Assembly: GCA_021018995.1 (NCBI GenBank) | Contig: CM037590.1 | Location: 79,206,097 to 79,270,096 of the forward strand | Reading direction: 5' to 3' | From: Chloranthus sessilifolius | Lineage: Eukaryota > Streptophyta > Magnoliopsida > Chloranthales > Chloranthaceae | DNA: 64,000 nucleotides | Shown: in pieces, positions 35,766 through 46,406 of the stretch | Position numbering within the stretch: the first letter of the stretch is position 1 | Layout: the number at the start of each line of letters is the position of its first letter | The notes under the pieces: generated by a model | What the model was told of the DNA's origin: nothing | Seen by the model: the letters and a program-made list of their open reading frames with translations, nothing else | The model's database searches: none | Program-made: the position numbers and the translations under genes

Positions 35766-36141
35766 TGTTGCTACCCCAGCTGTGCTTTCTTTATTTGTTT
35801 GTGGTAAAAGAAATGTAAAATCAAAATAAAACAGGGGATGAAATCAGCACAACTGAGAAGTCCTAGACCTGCAAGATACAGGGTCCATTGTGCCAAGTTT
35901 TGATAAGTAAGAGTTTGTCCTACAGGAAAAGATGATCTACAGCTCCAAGGGAGCCATCTCTAGTAGTGCCTCCAGATCTGACTATAGATCTGGCAGTCCT
36001 TAAGGGAAGGGAGTTTAAGGTCACTTAGTTTACAGATCCTAAGGTAGCCTAATGTCTAAACTACAGAAAGGGTTGAGAGAATGGATGGAGTGTGGAAAAT
36101 AAATATAAAAGGGTGAGAAGTATGTTATTGAGCCTAGATCA
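35766..36141 (-). repeat. Element C 5' LTR remnant (376 bp of about 2256)
   Basis: Starts TGTTGCTACCCC like the 3' LTR and follows it to GAGCCTAGATCA, where the target duplication GTGTG and D's aORF follow at once. The whole U3 and TATA region is missing, so this end could not start transcription of C. The remnant still ends in CA (TG on the minus strand). Confidence 0.85.
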
Positions 36142-36146
36142 GTGTG
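36142..36146. repeat. Target site duplication of element C, right copy (GTGTG)
   Basis: Follows the truncated LTR end and matches 25091-25095. Joining the flanks restores the run of D's aORF (homologous to HTLPY in C), give or take a one-base frame change. Confidence 0.7.
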
Positions 36147-36897
36147 TGAGGCTTCTTGTTGTCCCAATTTTCTCCACTGTGTCTTTAATTGCCTCAAAGA
36201 TTAGCCAGGCTGCATGGAAGCCATGGCCTAAGTGGAAAGAGTAGACAACATCCGCAATGGGGGTTCTCCTCTCCTGCTGATGGCCTGAGCAATATATATT
36301 CTTTCGCAGGACCTGATCAATGAACAGGAGTTCGGGTTTCAATTCTCTCCTTCTGATCAAGTCCCCTGTGGCTTTTAATCCTCTAGTTAGGGCCCGTGTA
36401 ATTGTATCAATCGATGCACTCAAAGGGGGGCCATATCCACAGCTAGGGTCGAATGCTAGTGGGATGCCCAACATTTCAGCAATCATCTTGGGGCCCACTA
36501 ACATATCAAAGTCGTCAATCAGCACCAGCAAGCACCCTTGTCCATCGTTGTCCTTCTTGACCTTGATGTGCTGATAAAACAGTTGCACTATCCTGGGGTA
36601 GGCTAGTGCTGGAATTTCTCTCATCAATGGCATCAGGCCCGCCTTGCTCATAAATTATACTGCAGGGATAGAGAGAGGTTCTTTCTCAAAAAATGGTACA
36701 TCAAAGGCTGTTTCAGGCTCCAATGGAATCGACTCCATGAGTTCAGAAGGAGTAGAGAACTTAGTGGTTGGTACCGCCACCTCCTCAACCACTTCCTTTC
36801 CTTTTTTGGGGGACTTTGAAGTCTTGGCCTTTTTAGGGGTGGTCTCTGTAGGGTCCTTGTCCTTCCCTTTTCTCTTCTGTGCAGTTTTTGGAGCCAT
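36147..36897 (-). pseudogene. Element D additional ORF, 5' part
   Basis: Start at 36897, MAPKTAQKRKGKDKD, a strongly basic N-terminus. One stop (after PLSIPAV, near 36655) separates it from the folded part: YPRIVQLFYQHIKVKKDN, MIAEMLGIPLAFDPSCGYG, GLKATGDLIRRRELKP, DQVLRKNIYCSGHQQERR and YSFHLGHGFHAAWLIFEA. Element C cuts it in the middle of the conserved region; it resumes at 25090. Same family as the aORFs of B and C. Confidence 0.8.
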
Positions 36898-37690
36898 GTC
36901 TAACTCTGTCCTTTAGTATGAGAAACGGAGGTTGAAATCTAAGATTTGGTTTGATTTGATGCGCAGGGCACCTCAAGATCTCTGTGCAGAGGGCAATGGA
37001 AGGGGGTGATGTTAGGAACAACTTTGTAGATTTATGAAGTGAATGATGAGCTGTAGGAGTTATGCTGGAGGGGAGAGGGGAGGGCGCCAGAAGCTAGGGT
37101 TTCGTAGAGGAAAGAAGGAAGAAAATAATGAAAAATGGATAAAGCGCGGGGTTGAAATACTTATCGTGAAGCTCGGCGCGCTTTGGAACATTTGGTCGCG
37201 GGTTTGGAAATGAACCTAGCGAAGGTGTTGATTACATCTGGATTGCGCGACAATCTCTCAAGTTGTCCTTGGAGCGCGCGACAGAGTGAGATTAATTCAT
37301 GTGAATTGTGCGAGCAGCTCCTAAGGCTCTATTTGGATTGTGCAAAAAGCTCTGAGGTTCATTTTGAGTCTCGCGACAGACTTAGAATCTTGCGACAGCA
37401 AATAAAGTATTTATGTTGAATTACGCGAGAGTCTCCCAGGTTACCTTGTGAACCTCGCGAGAGTCTTGGAATCTCGTGATAACTACTGAATAGCTCGATG
37501 TGGACCGCGCGAGGTACACATGAATCTCATAATAGGTATGGAATGTTTCTATGCGAACTGTGTGAAATGCTCTCAGACTCCCTTTTTAAACTCGCGACAG
37601 CCTGAGAATCTCGTGACAACAAATGAAGTAAGCTGTCTGCAGTGCGTGAGAGTTTCTCAGGCTTCAAATTGGACCCAGCGACAGTAAGGT
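36898..37690 (-). promoter_or_regulatory. Candidate internal promoter region of element D aORF
   Basis: The longest CGCGA/TCGCG cluster of the window (plus 37140-37690), with repeated phrases such as CTCGCGACAG and GCGCGA. On its start-codon side come a TATA-poor GATAAGTATTTCAACC stretch (minus, plus about 37150-37165) aligned with the TATA box of B, and GAAACCCTAGC in the leader. No gene. Confidence 0.45.
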
Positions 37691-38002
37691 ATACAACAGA
37701 GAGCAGGTGCTCTCTGTTCTGCCCTTTTGCATGTTTGTTTTGGCATGACCCTTACTATGGCTACTTCTAGACACTAAATCATACAATCAAGGACCACAAA
37801 AAATCGACCTCTCATATTAGGCATTCAACAGAAGCTATTAATTGAAGAGCAGGAAGAATCAAACCAAGCATCAATAGTTAAAAACAGATAGATCCAGATT
37901 CAGATAGGACCACTAACAAATCCTAGAGAATACAAACAAACGAAAGCAAGATAAATCAACCAAAGCTAAGTACATATGATACAGTAATGACATACCTGTG
38001 GA
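37691..38002 (-). other. Spacer behind element D integrase with intron-like interval
   Basis: The minus strand has CAG/GTATGTCATTACTG at 37998-37983 and TTGTATTCTCTAG/GA ending at 37923, a 73-bp GT-AG interval directly behind the integrase stop. It could be the intron or acceptor region that gives a spliced RNA for the aORF. No coding potential. Confidence 0.4.
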
Positions 38003-38953
38003 TCAGTTTGAAGAAGGGTCCCCTTGGAATTGAATGGTGTCCATGGGTTCAATAGGTTTTTCAAAACAAGGCTTAAGATCATTCACCTTCAAGGTTCTCC
38101 CAGACTTGGGATCCTTGATTTCCACAACACCAGATGGGGAAACATGCATAACAATGTAGGGACCTTCCCATCTGGATTTCAATTTGCCAGGAAAAAATTT
38201 AAGTTTGGAGTTAAACAACCAAACCGTATCACCAGCTATGAAACTCTTTCTCAACAGCCCCTTATCAGAGAAAGCTTTGGACCTTTCCTTGTAGATCCTG
38301 GCATTAGCATATGCATCCATTCTTAGTTCTTCCAATTCGGACAGCTGCAGCAACCTGTTAAGACCAGCAGAAGTTAGATCTAGATTTAAATGTTTGATGG
38401 CCCAATAGGCCCTGTGTTCAAACTCCACTAGGAGATGACAGGCCTTGCCATAGACCAGTCTGAATTGGGACATACCAATAGGAGTCTTATAGGCAGTCCT
38501 ATAAGCCCACAGTGCATCAGTAAGCTTGTCAGCCCAATCCTTCCTATCAGTCCTCATAGTCTTCTCAAGGATATGCTTGATCTCCCTATTTGAAATTTTA
38601 ACTTGCCCATTGGTTAATGGGTGGTAGGGAGTAGCAATCCTATGGGTGACAGAGTATTTCTTGAGCAAGCTCTCAAAATTTCTGTTACAGAAATGGCTCC
38701 CCCCGTCACTGATAAGGGCTCTAGGGGTACCAAATTTGGAGAAGATATTCTGCTTTATAAACTTGAGGACAACCTGAGTATCATTAGTTCTTGTGGCAAT
38801 GGCTTCTACCCATTCGGAAACATAGTCCACTGCCACTAAGATGAAATGAAAATCATTCGAAGGAGGAAAGGGGCCCATAAAATCAATACCCCACACATCA
38901 AATAGTTCTACAACAAGGATGGGCTGTAAAGGCATTGAATTTTGTTTAGACAA
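38003..38953 (-). CDS. Element D integrase (open 316 codons)
   Basis: Integrase inserts the cDNA into the genome. The open segment begins at the end of the zinc region ([13 protein letters not shown]) and contains the catalytic core: Asp in [12 protein letters not shown], Asp in ALISDGGSHF and Glu in KISNREIKHILE. A C-terminal domain reads WLFNSKLKFFPGKLKSRWEGP, ending FQGDPSSN at 38003. The usual NGQ-E-NRE pattern reads NGQVKISNREIK; the Glu is present. The core looks intact, but the zinc part upstream is in a broken frame. Confidence 0.88.
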   Translation of the reverse strand: MSKQNSMPLQPILVVELFDVWGIDFMGPFPPSNDFHFILVAVDYVSEWVEAIATRTNDTQVVLKFIKQNIFSKFGTPRALISDGGSHFCNRNFESLLKKYSVTHRIATPYHPLTNGQVKISNREIKHILEKTMRTDRKDWADKLTDALWAYRTAYKTPIGMSQFRLVYGKACHLLVEFEHRAYWAIKHLNLDLTSAGLNRLLQLSELEELRMDAYANARIYKERSKAFSDKGLLRKSFIAGDTVWLFNSKLKFFPGKLKSRWEGPYIVMHVSPSGVVEIKDPKSGRTLKVNDLKPCFEKPIEPMDTIQFQGDPSSN

Positions 38954-39834
38954 CCCTCCTAGTTTCTGACATCTTTCACAGGCCTTGCAGTGTGTATGGG
39001 CATCTCTGAAAAGAGAAGGCCAATAGAAACCACACTACAACACTTTATCAGCTATTTTTCTCCCACTAAAATGACCCCTACAGGTATTTTCATGGCACAT
39101 GGCTAGAATACTAGGGATATCACTTTCGGGAACACATTTCCAAATGATTTGGTCTGCATAATACTTGTACAAGCAAGGTTCCTCCCAGAAAAAAATTTAA
39201 CCTGTGAGAAAAACAGGTCTTTGTCCATTTTTTTCTAATGGGCAGGAATCTTGCCTATAACTAGGTAATTGACAATATGTACAAACCAAGGGACAAAAGA
39301 TTGGATGGAAAATAATTGCTCATTTGAGAATACATTATTTGTAGCAAGGTCATCAACACCTTTTTCCAACATAATTCTGGACAAGTGGTTAGCCACCACA
39401 TTTTCTACACCCTTCTTGTCCTTGATTTCGATGTCAAACTCCTGCAACAGGAGTATCCATCTAATCAATCTGGGCTTTGCATCCTTCTTGGACAGTAGGT
39501 ACTTTAATGCTGAGTGGTCAGTGAAGATGACAATTTTAGACCCAAGTAGGTAAGGTCTAAACTTGTCCACAGTAAAAACTATTACCAGAAGCTCTTTCTC
39601 AGTGGTTGTGTAGTTTAGTTGAGATTCAGTAAGTAATTTGCTAAGATATGCAATGACCACAGCCAGCTTATCTTTTCTCTGGCCCAAAATAGCACCTATT
39701 GCCATGTCAGATGCATCACACATCAACTCAAAGGGCAGGGTATAATCAGGTGTCTGGAGTACAGGGGCAGAGGTGAGGCAGATTTTTAGAGTTTTAAAAG
39801 CCTTCAGACATTCAGCAGAGAAGTCAAAGTGCAC
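38954..39834 (-). pseudogene. Element D RNase H and linker
   Basis: Open from 39834 to 39235: [12 protein letters not shown], then [18 protein letters not shown] with a catalytic Asp, [13 protein letters not shown] with the Glu and [16 protein letters not shown] with the next Asp, ending [15 protein letters not shown]. The linker runs on to [18 protein letters not shown] and then a stop. The zinc-binding part of integrase (38954-39234) is interrupted by frame changes. Confidence 0.85.
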
Positions 39835-40961
39835 ATCCTGGCAGAGCAGGTGGCAAAATGGTTTAGCAATTTTGCTGAAGTTTTGATGAACCTGTTGTAG
39901 AATCCAGCATGCCCAAGAAAAGATCTGATTTGTTTGACTGTTCTTGGAGGGGGCAAATTTGCAATGAGGTCAACTTTGGCCTTGTCTACCTCAATTTCAT
40001 CTTTAGAGACCACATGGCCCAACACAATTCCTTGTGTTACCATGAAGTGGCTCTTTTCCCAGCTTAAGACCAAATTGGTCTCTTCACATCTTTGTAAGAC
40101 CTGATGGAGGTGTTGTAGACATTGGTCAAAGCTATCCCCATATACTGAGAAATCATCCATGAAGATTTCCAAGAATTTATCAATCATATCAGAAAAGATG
40201 GCATACATACACCTCTGAAAGGTGGCTGGGGCATTACATAATCCAAAAGGCATCCTTTTGTAAGCAAAGGTACCAAAAGGGCAAGTGAAAGTGGTTTTTT
40301 CTTGATCAAGGGGGTGCACAGGGATCTGGTTGTACCCTGAATACCCATCAAGAAAACAGTAAAAAGCTTTCCCAGCCAACTTATCCAAAATTTGATCAAT
40401 AAAAGGGAGAGGGAAGTGGTCTTTTCTGGTTTTGGAGTTGAGTTTTCTGTAGTCGATGCAAACTCTCCAGCCAGTCGTTTCTCTGGCTGGTCTCAACTCT
40501 CCAGACTTAGTTGCTATCACTGTGATGCCAGACTTCTTAGGTATCACCTGGATTGGTGCCACCCATTCAGAATCAGAAATGGGGTAAATTACCCCTGCAT
40601 CTAGTAATTTAATAATTTCTTTCAGGACCACCTCCTGCATATGAAGATTAAGTTTCCTCTGCATTTCCCTTGAGGGTGTTGAGCCCTCCTCTAGATGAAT
40701 CCTATGCATACAGATTGATGCATCAATCCCTCCCAGATTAGTAATGGTCTAGCCAATTGCTTTCTTGTGCTTCCTCAAAACTGTTAGCAATTCCTCCTCT
40801 TGCTCTCTGGTAAGAGAGGAGGAGATAATCACAGGAAGTTTCTTGTCATTCTTAAGGAAAGCATATTTCAATGTCTTTGGAAGCTTCTTGAGTTCTAGAT
40901 CAGGGGCTTTTTGGATGGATGGCAGGATTAGTGTATTGTTGGTTGGAGGAAGGGGCATCAA
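39804..40961 (-). pseudogene. Element D reverse transcriptase
   Basis: Open from 40709 to 39804 (301 codons). The fingers read VIYPISDSEWVAPIQVIPKK; the palm reads WRVCIDYRKLNSKTRKDHFP and FCFLDGYSGYNQ-like YCFLDGYSGYNQIPV; the catalytic box is FMDDFSVYG; the thumb reads [14 protein letters not shown] stop lies between this and the N-terminal part (40961-40749). The frame changes after NHFATCSA near 39830, where RNase H begins. Close to a complete Athila RT domain. Confidence 0.88.
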
Positions 40962-40970
40962 TGTAGGTTT

Positions 40971-41657
40971 TCAATTGGAATGCTGCACTAAGCCCACAGA
41001 AGACCTTACTAGGAATATGTCTTCTGGCATTAAAGCTAGGCTTCCTTCCTTCACCATGTTCCAAACTTCAATTAAATCAGTGACAATGTTGCTCCACTCC
41101 AGCAGAGTGGGTAGTTCTTCTTCAACAATTTCTTCTAGTACATCCACTGCAAAGCATTCCTCATTGTCCAGCTGAGGATACTTTACACTGTTGTACACAT
41201 TAAGCTCAACTTTCATATGTCCGAAAGTGACCTCCATGATCCGAAACCTACATTGAATGCATGCATTGGTAGTGGCCAAGAATGGTCTGCCCAGAATAAC
41301 AGGTATTGGGGATGTACTCTTACTACAACCCATGTCCAAGACAAGGAAGTCTGCAGGATAGAAGAACTTGTCTACCCCTACTAGGACATCCTCAACCACT
41401 CCCATGGGTTTTCTCTCAGACCTATCAGCCATCAATAGAACAATGGGGGTGGGCTTGAGCTCCCCCAAACCCAGCTACTGATACACACTGTATGGCAGCA
41501 GGTTAGCACTGGCTCCAAGGTCCAAAAGGTCCCTCCCAATCGTGTGGTCTCCAATAATACAGGGAATAGTGGGTATCCCTGGATCTTGCAACTTCTCAGG
41601 CATTGTCATGGTTAGTGCAGAATTAACTGTATTAGTCGCAAAGACCTTTTTGGACAA
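40971..41657 (-). pseudogene. Element D aspartic protease
   Basis: Contains the active-site motif DLGASANLLPYSVY, the D-L-G-A-S type typical of Ty3/gypsy proteases of this lineage, and further on FLVLDMG and VILGRPFLATTNACIQC, the flap and second conserved region. A stop after SVYQ (near 41477) divides it. It would cut Gag-Pol into working parts. Followed by an acidic stretch and then RT. Confidence 0.82.
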
Positions 41658-42094
41658 ATGGTGTCTGGCCTTCCTTTTCTGAGTACAAAGGTCTTTCAGA
41701 AACTTTGCATAGGCTGGGACCTATCAGATTGCATCAAGCAAGGGTAAATTTATTTTGACTTGTTTAAAGGTCTCCATCATTTCCTCGATCTGAGCCTGCC
41801 CCTTATCAAAAGGGGCAGGGCCACTCAACTTGAGGAAATGGCAGCTGAGGTACTGCTGGTACTTCAGCTGCAAGCCTATGACAGAACTTTTATTTTTTTC
41901 TTTTATCTATTTTTATCTCCTGCTGAGGCTCAACTATAACCTCTTTATTTTTCCCTTGTTGAAGGGTAGCAGGCAATTCTTGACTCTGTGCCCTAACAAA
42001 GTCCTTATCACTTTCACTTGACATTTCCTTGGGAAAGACCTCTCCTTGTTCCTTTCCCACCTGGTTGTCTACCAGCTTGCCAGACCTTAGGGCA
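41658..42094 (-). other. Element D gag-protease linker, degraded
   Basis: Low-complexity, charged coding remnants with several stops; homologous to the same interval in A. No domain seen. Confidence 0.5.
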
Positions 42095-43629
42095 GTGATG
42101 GCATTAGCCCCCTCGAAATTTGAGGAGCCTTCTCCGATGGAATACTAGCCCTTAGGGTTGGCTACTGGCTAGCATGGCAACTTGCCCTCCTCTCTCTTAG
42201 CCAGAGCATTGGCTATTTGGCCAAGCTGCTCTTCTATTTTCTTAATGCTTTGACTGTGAGAAGTCACAGTCTGATTCAAGGGTCCAAGGCTTTGCAATTG
42301 GGCTAAAACTTGGTCCTCGAAAGAAGCACTTCGGGGCTGAGGTGGGAGAACTACCAATTGATTTTATTGCTGGGGCTGTTGTTGCTGCTGAAAATTCGAC
42401 CTTGGGGCATAACCCTGGTTAAACTACTGCTGTGGCCTTTGGGGTAAGGCCAACATCTGTTGTGGCTGCATATAATTGTCTTGCCTCCACCTCAAATTTG
42501 TATGGTCTCTCCATTGGTAACTAGCATTTTGGTGCTAGTATCCATATGGTTGTTTACTGTAGCCACCAGATTGTAGTTGTCCAAAAGATTGGGCAGCAGC
42601 AGCCTGTTCCATTACAAACTCAGGGTATTGCCCCACAGATGGACACTCTTCTACTATGTGTTGTGGAGATTGGCATATCAGACATGCCTCCATCACTTGT
42701 GCAGCCATTCTGGGCTGCACCACAGTCAGAAGTTTATCAAATCTTTCAGTAAGATTGGTCATCTGTATTCGCAGGTCATCATTTCCCCTAACTTCATATA
42801 TTTTTCCTTTAGAAGTCTCAGCAAGCCCTAGCTTAGGAGGAGGCTCCTGAACAGTTCTAGATGAGGACATCTTCTAGAAAGCATTTTCACTTATGACCTC
42901 GAACAAGTCCCATGCCTCATCAGCTGTTTTATACATGTACGTTCCACCACAAGAGGCATCTACCATGTCTCTGCTCTTCTCATCAATCCCATTGTAGAAG
43001 CTCTGGACAAGCTGCTAGTCAGGGATCTTGTGGTGGGGACATTGTTTGAGCATCTCTTAAAATCTATCCTAGCATTGATTAAAATCTTCAGCTGGGGACT
43101 GGGCAAAAGAAAGTATGCCTTTCCTCAATTGGCTGGTTTTGGTTTCTGAGAGAAATTTAGACAGAAATCTTATCTGGAGGTCTTTCCAAGAAGTGATGCT
43201 GTTGTTTGGGAGAGTGGATAACCAGGTCATGGCCCTGCCCTTCAGGGAAAAAGGAAAGAGCCTTAACCTAGTGGCTTCTGGTATCAAACTAGCAATGGAG
43301 AATGTCGTGCACAGGGCCAAGAACTGGTCAATGTGCTTGTAAGTGTCTTCCTTGCTAAGCCCATGAAAAGAGGGAAGCATTTGGATGATGGAAGTTTTGA
43401 TTTCATAGTTTCCTTGAACATCTGGGAATTGAATGCTGAATGGAGAATTATAATCATCTGGAGCATTCAATTCCTTCAATGTTCTAGGTTGTTCTTCACC
43501 CATAACAGCTGTCTCAATTTCAATAGGGGGCTCAACTGTGGTGTGTTTGTGCCTTCTTGGTCTTCTACCCCTTTCTATCTCAAGGTTAGCAGGCTCTAAT
43601 GTAGGACTGTGGGATCTCCTTCCTAACAT
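42095..43629 (-). pseudogene. Element D gag
   Basis: Start at 43629 (MLGRRSHSPTLEP); the ATG at 43704 adds a stretch not shared with the other elements. The capsid part is open to 43069 (IQMLPSFHGL, FPFSLKGRAMTWLSTLP). Then stops appear where C has Trp or Gln (for example at QLVQS, AFQK, YGYQHQ, QQQF). The CCHC knuckle CLICQSPQHIVEEC lies near 42655-42700. A Gln-rich tail and SIKKIEEQLGQIANALAKR follow. The pattern of Gln to stop changes suggests decay by cytosine deamination. Confidence 0.87.
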
Positions 43630-43923
43630 GCACACACACCAACAGCAGGGAAGACTATTCTCAGGCACATTGTACTTAACAAAAATTGCAACTATCCTAA
43701 TCAACTGCTATGGATTCTTCAAAGGAGAAATAGACTGAGTTTTGAGGGTTAGAGAAGTGCAAACAGAGGTAGCTAGACTCCCAGTGAAATTCTACTCTCC
43801 TTCTCTGCTACGGTCCAGATCTGCAAGAAAAATTCCAAATGTAATTCAGCAGTATCAATTATTCACAAGTACAGCTACCAAAGAATAAAGAATTAAAAAT
43901 CTAGAGTCTACTAAAAGATCAAA

Positions 43924-43942
43924 ATCCCCGGCAACGGCGCCA
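43924..43942 (-). other. Element D primer binding site (tRNA-Asp)
   Basis: The minus strand reads TGGCGCCGTTGCCGGGGAT, identical to C. Lies six bases from the LTR edge at 43949. Confidence 0.9.
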
Positions 43943-43948
43943 AAAACT

Positions 43949-46401
43949 TATTGGTTTATTTTAAGTGCTTGCTACTGACTTTATTGAAGACAGTGATAAG
44001 AATGGGGTAAATGAAAAATGAGTGAAAGGTAGAGTGATGATTACGGAGCAGCAAGCCTAAAATATGCACCAGATCCGCAAGATATCTTTGGGCTGTTGTA
44101 AGTAAGAGTTAGTCCCACAGGGAAGTTGATCTAAAGCTCCAAGGGAGATATCCTTAGTAGGCTCTCCAGATCTGGCTACAGATCTGGCAATCCTAAATGG
44201 AAGGGGATTTAAAGTCACTATAATTTAAATCCTAAGGCAACTTCCTGTTTAGATTACAGAAAGGGTTAAGAAGAGTGGTGGAGTGAGAAAATAAATATAA
44301 AAGGGTGAGAAGTATGTTATTAGGTAAAAATTTGATGGGGTCTTGTAACTCAGACTCAGATCTGTTGCTATAGAAATCTTATCCAATGGCTACATTATCA
44401 CCAAAGAGGAGAAAGAATCTAACTCACTCCTGTGCCATGATCCAATCCCTTAAGGCTATAACCTGTCCACTCAAATGGTCACAAACTATCCAATAGGGGA
44501 ACCACAATCCAGAGATGAGTCAGAACAAATTTCCCATTGTAGGCACTACTTCATCCAGGCTACAAGCTCAAGAATCCATAGGAACCACATCCTCTAAAGT
44601 TCTGTGTGTGGGGCTAGGCCTACAAAGTGCATGAGCCTGGACACACAGGACCAGCAAGCGTTTGAGTATTAGGTTTTAAGCATGGCTGATCACTGCTTTA
44701 GAAAGACTGCAGTGATCTAGTCACAAACCTACAATCTCTACAGCCAACTCAGATATGTAATCTGATGGTGGATCTATTCAACTATAGGGGAGTCTGTCGC
44801 TGCACAATCTCTCACAAGGCTACAAGCACAAGTGCAGAGAAGAAGAATCTGTCTTAGTTCCATGAATTGGCCTCACCCTAGGGCTATAATCTGTCCACTT
44901 GAATGGTCACAGACTATCCACAGAGGCTATCCTCCTCACAAAGGTCTAAGACAGAACAAGAACATTGCTGCCGCCACCATGTTCACAAGGCTACAAGCAC
45001 ACGTTCCCATGGGGATTCAGATTTAGTGGGTCCTGTGGTGGGGAAAGGCCTGCAAAGTGCCTAACCTGACACAGTCACTTAGATCTAAATAGTACCTTAG
45101 AAGCAATCCTCCATTGCTTCTGAAACAACAACAATGGAGGATCTCAAGGCGTGACCTTGTACGGCTAACTCACAATAAAAATAACATCCCATACATGCAA
45201 CAGATCCTATTATAAAAACTCCATTAAAATCTATACCAGATAATCATACAAAGGCATAGCCAGCAAGTGCTGGACTATGGAGAGAAAGAAAAAGGAAAAA
45301 GAAAACTCCTAAACCCTAACCTTAGCCTACTGTAATTGTACAGTTGGTCTCAAGAAGAAGCACAGAAGTTAAGTCCCAAAGAGATCCCTTAAACCTAAGC
45401 TAGGCTTAGGCTTATATAGCAGTCGGTTCTCTCATAATTAGGGTTAGGAAAATCCTAATTTCATTAATGCAATTGCGGCCCATTCTTGTCCCTTAGATGC
45501 TTCGGGGCGTGTGCACGGAGATTGGAGCATTAGAGTGTGTGCCCTAACTGCTGGAGATTCCCAGATTGCCCTTGCAGAAGTGGGGAGAAGTTTAGAATCC
45601 CATCCTCGCTGGGTAGAAACGATTTCAGATCTTTCTGCGTGGTAGAATTGGCGTCGTTGGGTTGAATTGAGTTGAAGTTCAGGCAGTTGTGGGATTTACA
45701 TCTTGGTCATCGTGGGGTACTAATGGTTGTCGCGAGATTCCTCTTTCAGCTTTGAATGGCGCAGGGATTGCTCGTGCGGTTCTTCCCTTGGTGAATCTTG
45801 CGACAGATCTTCGCGAAGAAGAAGTGTTCTAGAGTTTTTGGGTCGCGTGAGATTCACTGAAGATCTGTATCTCGCGACCACTGTGCGATAGCTGCGCGCA
45901 GGAATACCTGAACCTCTCTCTTCTGAATGAGTCGCGCGAAGCTTAACGGTTCCTCTTTTGAGTTGCGCGAGACTGTGCGAATCCTTTTGATTGAGCCTCA
46001 TGAGTACCTCGTAAAGTCTGCTTTTCAATTCTTTCTGGCACCAAACCACGCGAGAACGGCGCGAAGACTATGCGACCAGTTGTTGTGCTTCCTCCAGAAG
46101 CCCGCGACAACTGCGCAAAGGCTTTATCTCTGGTTCAATTGAACCCTGCGACATTTGCACGAGGCATCCTTCTTGGTTTATTTCTGCTTTGATGTGCCTA
46201 TGCTTCAGCTAACTCTCTGTCTGGGTTCATCCTTCATTCTGCTGAGGTAGTTCTGGGGCAACAGTGAGCTTCTTAGCATGGTTAGGAGTTTATTGGCAGC
46301 TGCTGCTTATTACCTACAGAATAGACTTAAAACACATTTATTAAATGATTAAGGGCCTAACAGAGATTAAGTTAAAATATAGTACTTTTTAGGTCTTAAC
46401 A
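43949..46401 (-). repeat. Element D 5' LTR (2453 bp)
   Basis: Matches 17620-20098 along its length. The inner end reads TATTGG where the partner has TGTTGG, so the terminal CA has mutated. TATA box (minus TATATAAG) at plus 45411-45418. U3 CGCGA cluster at 45640-46160. The outer end AGGTCTTAACA is followed by GTATG. Confidence 0.9.
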
Positions 46402-46406
46402 GTATG
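46402..46406. repeat. Target site duplication of element D, right copy (GTATG)
   Basis: Identical to 17615-17619. Removing D with one copy rejoins the PMD gene reading. Confidence 0.9.

Larger units (their letters stand above)
25096..36141 (-). mobile_element. Element C: pol-less Athila-like element with gag and additional ORF
   Basis: Minus strand from the right: 376-bp remnant of the 5' LTR, tRNA-Asp primer site, gag, short junction, CGCGA/TATA region, aORF, internal polypurine tract, non-coding tail, terminal tract and a 2256-bp 3' LTR. No protease, RT or integrase. Inserted into D's aORF with a GTGTG duplication. Gag and aORF closely resemble those of B and D, so C would need enzymes from a D-like element. 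It is the least decayed element in the window: the gag start and the aORF N-terminal 416 codons are open. Confidence 0.9.
17620..46401 (-). mobile_element. Element D: Athila-like retrotransposon with pol and additional ORF
   Basis: Bounded by two related LTRs (17620-20098 and 43949-46401) and a perfect GTATG duplication. Minus-strand order from the right: LTR, tRNA-Asp primer site, gag, protease, RT, RNase H, integrase, promoter-like region, aORF (split by element C), small Lys-rich ORF, internal and terminal polypurine tracts, LTR. Without C it measures about 17.7 kb, within the large size range known for Athila-type elements. No env-like transmembrane ORF was seen; the aORF occupies that position. 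Coding parts carry stops, so it is now inactive. Confidence 0.9.
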
